NCBI GenBank assembly: GCA_031261145.1
Contig: JAISJX010000177.1
Coordinates: 1 to 6,916, forward strand
DNA: 6,916 nt
DNA from: Tannerella sp.
GTDB lineage: Bacteria > Bacteroidota > Bacteroidia > Bacteroidales > Tannerellaceae
Direction of reading: 5' to 3'
Below, piece by piece: positions 1 through 5,147 of this stretch. A program made the position numbers and the translations under genes. Every line of letters begins with the position of its first letter. Positions within the stretch are counted from its first letter, which is position 1. The notes beneath the pieces were generated by a model that saw nothing but the letters and a program-made list of their open reading frames with translations, was not told the origin of the DNA and did no database searches.

Positions 1-41
1 ATTATAATTCAAAATTGTTGAATAATCCATTCTTTGATACG

Positions 42-73
42 TTGTCATAGGAATAAAATTCTCTTTACATTTG
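42..73 (+). promoter_or_regulatory. Putative Bacteroidetes-type promoter without an obvious gene
   Basis: A perfect TAnnTTTG box (TACATTTG, 66-73) has a TTG at 42-44, 21 bases upstream. This fits the -33/-7 promoter pattern of Bacteroidetes. It points toward argR, but the argR start lies about 250 bases downstream and argR has a closer -7 box. It could drive a long argR leader, a small RNA, or a lost gene. The motif is short and the region is AT-rich, so chance is possible. Confidence 0.35.
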
Positions 74-272
74 TACAAAAATCATTACGCTAATCCTAAA
101 TTTTCCATTAATAATATGCCCTTGAACGAAACGGAAATCGAATGACTTTGTGGTATAAATCTTTGAAATATCACGGTTGTAACCAAGGGGAATTCCCCCC
201 TCCCCTTTCGATGTTCCCCATAATCAACCACATAGAAATAATATTGATTTTTTATTCAAAAAAAACGCCCGA
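74..272. other. Non-coding region upstream of argR
   Basis: I find no convincing gene here on either strand. The composition is mostly AT-rich. The exception is a short GC block containing the self-complementary 12-mer GGGGAATTCCCC (187-198), followed by a C-rich pyrimidine tract to about 219. The open frames present are short, and their translations look like random AT-rich sequence. Confidence 0.5.
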
Positions 273-307
273 TTTGTATATTTATTCGATTTATCGTTGT
301 ACTTTTG
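273..307 (+). promoter_or_regulatory. Putative argR promoter (-7 box TACTTTTG)
   Basis: TACTTTTG at 300-307 is a perfect match to the Bacteroidetes -7 consensus TAnnTTTG. A TTTG at 273-276 could be the -33 element, but its 23-base spacing is slightly longer than usual. Transcription would begin around 312-316. That leaves a leader of roughly 20 bases before the argR ATG at 333 and places the ARG-box-like site (315-332) at the transcription start. Confidence 0.5.
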
Positions 308-314
308 CCGAAAA

Positions 315-332
315 TTTGAATACTTATACAGG
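315..332 (+). promoter_or_regulatory. ARG-box-like operator at argR
   Basis: The 18-mer TTTGAATACTTATACAGG matches the E. coli ARG-box core TGAAT-N4-ATTCA at 9 of 10 fixed positions. The one mismatch is the middle base of the right arm. The site lies between the -7 box and the argR start codon and abuts the ATG. ArgR bound here could block its own transcription. Only one box is visible; E. coli operators usually hold two about 3 bp apart. The ArgR motif of Bacteroidetes may differ from that of E. coli. Confidence 0.45.
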
Positions 333-779
333 ATGATAAATGCTAAAGAACAACGGTTGTATGCAATAAGTGAGATTATGCACACGGAAACCATTCGAAG
401 TCAGGACGACTTGCTCAGGTCGCTGACGGAGAAGGGTTTTAATGTCACGCAGGCAACGTTGTCGCGCGATATGAGACAGTTGAAGGTCGTGAAAACGCAT
501 GATACGGATGGTTTTTACATCTATACACTGCCGGAAACGACGTCTAATCAGGCCCATAAAACGCCGGATGCAGAGCGGTTGAACATTGAATTTTCCGGTA
601 ACCTGGCCGTGGTGAAGACACGTCCGGGATATGCGATGGGGATTGCGTCCGACATTGATGCACATGCGCCGCAGGAAATCCTGGGCACCATTGCCGGCGA
701 CGATACCATTTTGGTTATCCCGCGCGAGGGGTATAGCCGTGAACAAGTGGCCAATGCACTGACCCGGTTTTTCCCTTGA
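333..779 (+). CDS. argR: Arginine repressor ArgR
   Basis: This 148-residue protein is the arginine-responsive transcriptional regulator of arginine metabolism, expected to act as a cytoplasmic hexamer. Residues 1-70 form the winged helix-turn-helix domain, with the recognition-helix signature QATLSRDM at 40-47 (S44 and R45 typical for DNA contact). Residues about 84-148 form the oligomerisation and arginine-binding domain, with RPGYA at 98-102 and GTIAGDDT at 118-125. The Asp pair in GDD corresponds to the arginine-binding aspartates of E. coli ArgR. I chose ATG 333: an upstream in-frame ATG at 297 would add 12 unrelated residues, and it overlaps the -7 box, upstream of the predicted transcription start. 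The length suits the family (about 150). The gene ends 12 bases before the acyltransferase gene, so the two are probably co-transcribed. Confidence 0.95.
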   Translation: MINAKEQRLYAISEIMHTETIRSQDDLLRSLTEKGFNVTQATLSRDMRQLKVVKTHDTDGFYIYTLPETTSNQAHKTPDAERLNIEFSGNLAVVKTRPGYAMGIASDIDAHAPQEILGTIAGDDTILVIPREGYSREQVANALTRFFP

Positions 780-791
780 GATGAGTAAACA

Positions 792-1535
792 GTGAGTGAT
801 TTGATTAAAAAAACAATGAAAGAAATGACAGTTGAGACAGAAAAAATAAAGGACATAAAGATTGATGTAATGAAAGCCAACGCTTCGCACGAAGTGTATG
901 TGGATACCATCCTGGCGACTATCGAAGCGGCGGCGAAAGTGCGCGGAACCGGTATCGCCAAACGTTCGCACGAATATGTTGCGCAAAAGATGAAGGAAGG
1001 AAAAGCGATTATCGCCCTTGCAGGCGACGAGTTTGCCGGTTTCACGTACATCGAATCGTGGGGAAACAAACAATTTGTGGCCACTTCGGGACTGATTGTC
1101 TCGGATAAGTTCCGCGGTCACGGTTTGGCAAAACGGATTAAAGAACAGTCGTTTAAGCTGGCACGCAAAAAATGGCCGAAAGCGAAGCTATTCAGCCTCA
1201 CCTCCGGCGCCGCCGTGATGAAAATGAATACCGACCTGGGGTATATGCCCGTGACCTTCGCCGACCTGACGGACGATGAGGCTTTCTGGCGCGGATGCAA
1301 CGGGTGCGTCAATATCGACGTGCTCTCCCGCACCGAACGGCGGTATTGCATCTGCACCGCCATGCTTTTCGACCCGAACGACGCGCGTTGCCGGATGATT
1401 GAACAGATACACAAAGATTTTTACAAAAAAGAACTGAACGGCAGCGTAGAGAAAAAGCTGAACGGAGACAAGACGAAAGCGCTGGACGAAAGTACGAAAA
1501 AAGTACTCCACGGAAGCGCTAAAGCGGTCAAATAA
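792..1535 (+). CDS. GNAT-family N-acylglutamate synthase candidate (first step of arginine synthesis)
   Basis: This is a GNAT acyltransferase of 247 residues from the GTG at 792. The acyl-CoA pyrophosphate-binding motif is RGHGLA at 108-113, and the conserved SLTSGAAVMKMNTDLGY stretch follows at 135-151. It sits between argR and argG, where Bacteroides carries a homologue that, as I recall, mutant-fitness work assigned as N-succinylglutamate (N-acylglutamate) synthase. This role is inferred from homology and context. Four cysteines in a CxxC-x13-CxC pattern (C169, C172, C186, C188) could bind metal. Residues 1-24 are a charged, probably lineage-specific extension, and 214-245 are four octapeptide repeats. 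The start is uncertain: ATG codons at 816, 825 and 870 are in frame, and the recognisable domain begins near residue 25. GTG 792 keeps a 12-base gap to argR. Confidence 0.8.
   Translation: MSDLIKKTMKEMTVETEKIKDIKIDVMKANASHEVYVDTILATIEAAAKVRGTGIAKRSHEYVAQKMKEGKAIIALAGDEFAGFTYIESWGNKQFVATSGLIVSDKFRGHGLAKRIKEQSFKLARKKWPKAKLFSLTSGAAVMKMNTDLGYMPVTFADLTDDEAFWRGCNGCVNIDVLSRTERRYCICTAMLFDPNDARCRMIEQIHKDFYKKELNGSVEKKLNGDKTKALDESTKKVLHGSAKAVK
1431..1526 (+). repeat. Four 24-bp in-frame repeats encoding an octapeptide tail
   Basis: The 3' end of the acyltransferase gene has a strict 24-base period. The CTGAACGG-like element recurs at 1434, 1458, 1482 and 1506, each copy more diverged. It encodes four consecutive octapeptides, residues 214-245: ELNGSVEK, KLNGDKTK, ALDESTKK and VLHGSAKA. 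Leu is fixed at position 2 and Gly usually sits at position 4. The tail is Lys-rich and probably flexible. It lies beyond the GNAT fold and is not expected to be catalytic. Confidence 0.8.
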
Positions 1536-1552
1536 AAGGCGCATTTTTAGAA

Positions 1553-1570
1553 ACAGAATAATAATTAATA
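1553..1570 (+). promoter_or_regulatory. ARG-box-like site before argG
   Basis: The 18-mer ACAGAATAATAATTAATA matches 8 of 10 fixed positions of TGAAT-N4-ATTCA, and its four central bases are all A or T. It lies in the 47-base gap between the acyltransferase gene and argG, ending 12 bases before the argG ATG. No TAnnTTTG box is visible in this gap. If real, it would be an internal operator rather than part of a local promoter. The gap is very AT-rich, so chance matching is a serious alternative. Confidence 0.3.
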
Positions 1571-1582
1571 CAATAGACAGAA

Positions 1583-2782
1583 ATGAAAAAGAAAGTGGTT
1601 TTGGCATTTAGCGGAGGATTGGATACCTCCTTTTGTGCCATGTATTTAACAAAAGAGAAAGGGTATGAGGTTTATACGGCGCTGGCAAATACCGGCGGAT
1701 TTGGCGAGGCCGAATGTAAAGCTATCGAAGAAAGAGCCTGCAAGTTGGGCGCGGTGAAACATGTCACCCTCAATATCGAACAGGAATACTACGAAAAGAG
1801 TATCAAATATATGGTTTTCGGCAATGTGCTTCGCAACGGCACGTATCCGATTTCCGTCAGTTCGGAACGTATCTTTCAGGCATTGGCCACGATCCGCTAT
1901 GCCAAGGAGATTGGCGCGGACGCAGTGGCACACGGCAGTACGGGCGCGGGCAACGACCAGGTGCGCTTCGACCTTACGTTTAATGTCCTGGCTCCGAATA
2001 TCGAAATCATCACCCCGACACGCGACATGAACCTGAGCCGCGAATACGAAATCAATTACCTGAAAGAACACGGGTATGTGGCCGATTTCGTCAAAATGGA
2101 ATATTCGATCAACAAAGGGTTGTGGGGAACAAGCGTTGGCGGAAAAGAGACCTTGCTTTCCAACAAGACGCTGCCCAACGAGGCTTACCCGTCGCAGCTA
2201 CAGGCCGGTGGCGAAGAAAAATTAGTTATCGGTTTCGAGCAGGGAGAGATAAGTTCCGTAAACGGCGAGACATTTAAAAGCAAGGTGGATGCCATCCGCA
2301 AAGTCGAAGAAATCGGTTCCCGCTGGGCGATCGGGCGGGATATGCACGTGGGCGACACGATTATCGGAATTAAGGGACGGGTAGGCTTTGAAGCCGCCGG
2401 CTCGCTGTTGATTATCCACGCGCACAAACTGCTCGAAAAACATACGCTGACCAAATGGCAACAGTATTGGAAAGAGCAGCTTGGCACTTGGTACGGGATG
2501 TTCCTCCACGAAGCGCAATACCTCGAACCGGTGATGCGCGACATGGAAGCGTTCCTGCAAAGCACGCAGCAAAGCGTAACCGGGGAAGTCATCCTCACCT
2601 TGCGCCCGTATCATTATGTCCTTGTGGGAATTGAAAGCGACTATGATCTGATGCGCAGCGACTTCGGCGTGTATGGCGAAGAACAGAAGGCTTGGACTGC
2701 CGACGATGTGAAAGGTTTTACCAAAATACTCGGCAACCAAATGAAAATTTATTATAATGTAAATAAAAAGGAAGAGAAATGA
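1583..2782 (+). CDS. argG: Argininosuccinate synthase ArgG
   Basis: This 399-residue cytoplasmic enzyme joins citrulline and aspartate to argininosuccinate, cleaving ATP to AMP and pyrophosphate. The N-terminal nucleotide-binding domain carries the PP-loop SGGLDTS at 10-16. YPIS (88-91) and the HGSTGAGNDQVRFD segment (117-130) are the substrate and ATP contact motifs of the family, all intact. The C-terminal half (about 180-380) is the synthetase/multimerisation domain. The length is close to the usual 400 residues. The ATG at 1583 places the beta-strand and PP-loop directly at the N-terminus, as in homologues. The gene lies third in a same-strand arginine cluster, 47 bases after the acyltransferase gene and 61 before argC. 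ArgH, which would use its product, is not in the window. Confidence 0.96.
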   Translation: MKKKVVLAFSGGLDTSFCAMYLTKEKGYEVYTALANTGGFGEAECKAIEERACKLGAVKHVTLNIEQEYYEKSIKYMVFGNVLRNGTYPISVSSERIFQALATIRYAKEIGADAVAHGSTGAGNDQVRFDLTFNVLAPNIEIITPTRDMNLSREYEINYLKEHGYVADFVKMEYSINKGLWGTSVGGKETLLSNKTLPNEAYPSQLQAGGEEKLVIGFEQGEISSVNGETFKSKVDAIRKVEEIGSRWAIGRDMHVGDTIIGIKGRVGFEAAGSLLIIHAHKLLEKHTLTKWQQYWKEQLGTWYGMFLHEAQYLEPVMRDMEAFLQSTQQSVTGEVILTLRPYHYVLVGIESDYDLMRSDFGVYGEEQKAWTADDVKGFTKILGNQMKIYYNVNKKEEK

Positions 2783-2804
2783 CCGTAAAACCGGATTTTC
2801 ACTT

Positions 2805-2812
2805 TAACTTTG
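2805..2812 (+). promoter_or_regulatory. Putative -7 promoter box for argC
   Basis: TAACTTTG is a perfect TAnnTTTG match in the argG-argC gap, 31 bases before the argC ATG. No TTTG or TTG lies at the expected -33 distance, so the promoter would be incomplete. If active, it would let argC and argD be transcribed separately from argR and argG. Confidence 0.35.
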
Positions 2813-2814
2813 TA

Positions 2815-2831
2815 GTTCATTTAAAACGAAC
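2815..2831. promoter_or_regulatory. 17-bp near-perfect palindrome before argC
   Basis: GTTCATTTAAAACGAAC is an inverted repeat around a central A, with 14 of the 16 arm positions symmetric (GTTC-N-TTT / AAA-N-GAAC). It starts two bases after the -7 box and ends 12 bases before the argC ATG, a typical operator position. It does not fit the TGAAT-N4-ATTCA ARG box, so its binding protein, if any, is unknown. As RNA it could form only a weak AT-rich hairpin. Confidence 0.4.
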
Positions 2832-2843
2832 AATAGTAGATAC

Positions 2844-3812
2844 ATGATTAAAGTAGGAATTATTGGTGGTGCAGGATATACGGCGGGTGAACTTATTCGC
2901 CTGCTAATTAATCATCCCGATGTGGAAATCAAGTTTATTCACAGTAACAGTCATGCAGGCGGCAAGATAACCGACGTACATGCGGGACTGTTTGGCGAAA
3001 CGGATTTGCGGTTTGGCAGCCTGACCCCGCTTGATGAAATCAATTTGCTCTTTTTCTGTACGGCTCACGGAGATACGAAGAAATTTCTGGACAATAACCC
3101 CGTGCCCGAATCGTTGAAGATAATCGATCTCAGCATGGATTACCGGCTGGCCGCTCCGAACCACACGTTTGTCTATGGTTTGCCCGAACTGAACCGGCGG
3201 GCTATCTGCAATGCTCAATACGTGGCGAATCCGGGCTGCTTTGCAACATGTATCCAGTTGGCTGTTCTGCCGTTAGCGAAACATTTGATGCTGAATAACG
3301 ATATTCACGTGAATGCCGTTACCGGTTCGACGGGCGCAGGCGTCAAACCGGCGGATACGTCGCATTTCAGTTGGCGGAACGATAATATTTCCATCTATAA
3401 ACCGTTCACCCACCAACATCTGGATGAGATAAAACAGAGTCTGAAGCAATCGCAGAACAGTTTCCAAAGCGAGGTTTTGTTTATCCCGATGCGGGGCAAT
3501 TTCAGCCGGGGCATTTTCGCCACCGTTTATACGAAATGCGCCGTGAAATTGGATGAACTCCAAAAAATATACGAAGAATATTACAACGACCATTCGTTCA
3601 CGTTCCTGGCTGATAAAGCGCCGGATTTGAAACAGGTGGTCAATACGAACAAATGCCTGCTTTACTTGCAGAAACACGGCGATATACTGTTGATTACCTC
3701 CGTAATCGACAATTTGCTGAAAGGCGCAAGCGGACAGGCGGTTCACAATATGAACCTGATGTTCAACTTGGAAGAAACGGTCGGGTTGCATTTGAAACCG
3801 GTGGCATTTTAG
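2844..3812 (+). CDS. argC: N-acyl-gamma-glutamyl-phosphate reductase ArgC
   Basis: This 322-residue cytoplasmic NADPH-dependent dehydrogenase reduces N-acetyl- (in Bacteroides probably N-succinyl-) glutamyl phosphate to the semialdehyde. The Rossmann domain begins at once with GIIGGAGYTAGELIRLL (GxxGxxG, residues 5-21). The catalytic cysteine is C132 in the NPGCFATC motif, and the HQH pair H190/H192 corresponds to the active-site histidine region of the family. STGAGVK and the C-terminal LLKGASGQAVHNMNLMFN close the substrate site. Length and start (ATG 2844) agree with Bacteroidales homologues. All key residues are present, so the enzyme should be active. It follows argG by 61 bases, with a possible promoter and palindrome in that gap, and precedes argD by 68 bases. 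ArgB, which supplies its substrate, is not in the window. Confidence 0.96.
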   Translation: MIKVGIIGGAGYTAGELIRLLINHPDVEIKFIHSNSHAGGKITDVHAGLFGETDLRFGSLTPLDEINLLFFCTAHGDTKKFLDNNPVPESLKIIDLSMDYRLAAPNHTFVYGLPELNRRAICNAQYVANPGCFATCIQLAVLPLAKHLMLNNDIHVNAVTGSTGAGVKPADTSHFSWRNDNISIYKPFTHQHLDEIKQSLKQSQNSFQSEVLFIPMRGNFSRGIFATVYTKCAVKLDELQKIYEEYYNDHSFTFLADKAPDLKQVVNTNKCLLYLQKHGDILLITSVIDNLLKGASGQAVHNMNLMFNLEETVGLHLKPVAF

Positions 3813-3813
3813 A

Positions 3814-3855
3814 AATTCAAAGATTCAATAATGATTCCAATAATTCAAAGATTCA
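3814..3855. repeat. Direct repeat of a 14-mer in the argC-argD gap
   Basis: AATTCAAAGATTCA occurs identically at 3814-3827 and 3842-3855, a 28-base period. Between the copies lies GATTCCAATAAT, which itself echoes GATTCAATAAT (3822-3832). The whole stretch is a dense set of ATTC motifs occupying most of the argC-argD gap. It could be a site for a DNA-binding protein or simple-sequence expansion. I see no promoter box with it. Confidence 0.65.
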
Positions 3856-3880
3856 TTGTTTATTATCAATTTTTACAGTT

Positions 3881-5020
3881 ATGAAATTATTCGATGTATA
3901 TCCTCTATTCAATATAGAAATCGTCAAGGGAAAAGGTTGTTTCGTCTGGGATGGCGAAGGGAATGAGTATCTGGACTTTTACGGCGGACATGCCGTTATT
4001 TCGGTCGGACATAGCCATCCGGCTTATGTTGCTGCCATTACGGAGCAACTGAATAAATTGGGCTTCTATTCCAATTCGGTCATTAACAGCCTCCAGCAAA
4101 AGCTGGCCGACAAGCTGGGTAAAATCAGCGGCTACGACGATTATTCGCTGTTCCTGATTAATACCGGCGCTGAGGCGAACGAAAATGCGTTGAAATTGGC
4201 GTCGTTCCATAACCGGAAGAAGCGCGTCATCGCTTTCAAGAAGTCTTTCCACGGGCGTACATCCGCCGCTGTGCGCGTGACGGATAACCCTGCGATTATC
4301 GCTCCGGTGAACGAGGGTTTGCCGGTGACTTACCTGCCGTTTCACGACCCGGAATTATTAGAGAACGAGTTGAAGAAAGGCGATGTGTCGTCCGTTATTA
4401 TCGAAGGCATCCAGGGTGTGGGAGGCATTCAGGTGCCGCCGGATGATTTCATGCAGGCTTTGAGGGCTTTGTGTACGAAGTATGAGGTGGTGCTGATTGT
4501 GGATGAGATTCAGTCCGGTTACGGGCGGAGCGGGAAGTTTTTCGCCCACCAGTATGCCGGTATCCGCCCGGATATCATCACGGTTGCGAAAGGAATCGCC
4601 AACGGCTTTCCGATGGGTGCGGTGCTGATCAGCCCGATGTTCAACCCGGTGTATGGAATGTTGGGTACGACCTTCGGCGGTAATCACTTGGCCTGTGCCG
4701 GCGCCATTGCCGTCCTGGATATTATAGAGCAATACGGCCTGATAGAAAATGCAAATAAAACAGGCGCTTATCTGCAAAACGAACTGAAACAGGTGCCCGG
4801 CATCAAAGAAATACGCGGGCGGGGACTGATGATTGGGGTTGAATTTGAAGAACCTATCAAGGAAATACGGACTAAGTTACTTTTTGAAGAGAAAGTGTTT
4901 ACCGGCGTCGCAGGCACCAATACTATCCGTTTGCTTCCGCCCTTGTGCGTCGGCCAAAAGGAAGCGGATGAGCTTGTTAAACGCTTGAAAAAAGCGGTCG
5001 AGGCATGCGCTAAAAAGTAA
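3881..5020 (+). CDS. argD: Acylornithine aminotransferase ArgD
   Basis: This 379-residue cytoplasmic class-III PLP aminotransferase converts N-acylglutamate semialdehyde plus glutamate to N-acylornithine plus 2-oxoglutarate. The PLP phosphate-binding loop is NTGAEANE (94-101), FHGR is at 123-126, VDEIQSGYGRSG (207-218) holds the pyridine-binding D208, the Schiff-base lysine is K237 in TVAKGIANGFP, and TTFGGN (263-268) completes the cofactor site. R350 is a candidate carboxylate-binding residue. The frame stays open upstream into argC, but the family N-terminus begins at ATG 3881 (MKLFDVYPLF, then a KGCFVWDGEG strand). By analogy with Bacteroides the substrate is probably the succinylated form; the sequence alone cannot settle acetyl versus succinyl. 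It is the last arginine gene here. In Bacteroides I recall proC next, and it is absent from this window. Confidence 0.95.
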   Translation: MKLFDVYPLFNIEIVKGKGCFVWDGEGNEYLDFYGGHAVISVGHSHPAYVAAITEQLNKLGFYSNSVINSLQQKLADKLGKISGYDDYSLFLINTGAEANENALKLASFHNRKKRVIAFKKSFHGRTSAAVRVTDNPAIIAPVNEGLPVTYLPFHDPELLENELKKGDVSSVIIEGIQGVGGIQVPPDDFMQALRALCTKYEVVLIVDEIQSGYGRSGKFFAHQYAGIRPDIITVAKGIANGFPMGAVLISPMFNPVYGMLGTTFGGNHLACAGAIAVLDIIEQYGLIENANKTGAYLQNELKQVPGIKEIRGRGLMIGVEFEEPIKEIRTKLLFEEKVFTGVAGTNTIRLLPPLCVGQKEADELVKRLKKAVEACAKK

Positions 5021-5066
5021 CCGGTTTGCATTTGCCGTCCGGGGGATAATCATTTAGCCGGTTTTT
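5019..5066 (+). terminator. Likely intrinsic terminator of the arginine operon
   Basis: AACCGG (5019-5024, overlapping the argD stop) can pair with CCGGTT (5058-5063). The right arm runs into a T-rich tail (TTTTT at 5062-5066, then more T between 5072 and 5078). The stem is short and the loop is long (33 bases), so it is a moderate candidate. The position right after argD supports it. Confidence 0.4.
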
Positions 5067-5115
5067 AATTATTTTTTTCGATGCGAAAGATAGACAACAT
5101 CGAAAAAAATAATTA
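5066..5115. repeat. Perfect 18-bp inverted repeat before the TPR gene
   Basis: TAATTATTTTTTTCGATG (5066-5083) is the exact reverse complement of 5098-5115, separated by a 14-base spacer. The arms have a T7/A7 tract and a CGATG/CATCG tip facing the spacer. The right arm overlaps the first two bases of the -7 box at 5114-5121. Neither strand shows the usual GC stem followed by a T run, so it is not a classic terminator. It could be an operator, a cruciform-forming site or a 3'-end RNA hairpin of the argD transcript. Confidence 0.85.
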
Positions 5116-5121
5116 TATTTG
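5114..5121 (+). promoter_or_regulatory. Putative -7 promoter box of the TPR gene
   Basis: TATATTTG is a perfect TAnnTTTG box. Transcription would start near 5128, which rules out the in-frame GTG at 5121 as the start codon and leaves ATG 5148 or 5178. No TTTG is seen at the -33 position; that area is the spacer and right arm of the inverted repeat. Confidence 0.45.
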
Positions 5122-5147
5122 TGCGCGATACGAAAGTATCGGCGAAA

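Noticed and set aside
116..145. Nine-codon frame as an arginine leader peptide
   Set aside because: It has no arginine codons, and no terminator/antiterminator pair is visible near it.
187..219. Strict G-quadruplex on the minus strand
   Set aside because: Only three separate G-runs are present; a fourth would require splitting one run without a loop.
297..332. Upstream ATG start for argR
   Set aside because: It overlaps the -7 box, upstream of the predicted transcription start, and adds 12 residues not typical of ArgR.
142..336. 64-codon open frame upstream of argR
   Set aside because: The translation looks like random AT-rich sequence. It overlaps the argR promoter box, operator and start codon, and resembles no family I know.
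324..1121. Long minus-strand open frame opposite argR and the acyltransferase gene
   Set aside because: It is antisense to two clear genes, and its protein is Arg/His/Phe-rich with no domain, as expected of a shadow frame.
3653..3880. 76-codon upstream extension of the argD frame
   Set aside because: It overlaps the 3' end of argC out of frame. The ArgD family begins at ATG 3881.
5066..5115. Invertible promoter (phase-variation) element
   Set aside because: The 14-base spacer is too short to carry a promoter, and no recombinase gene is in the window.
5121..5147. GTG start for the TPR protein
   Set aside because: The G of this codon is the last base of the -7 box, so the codon would lie upstream of the transcription start.
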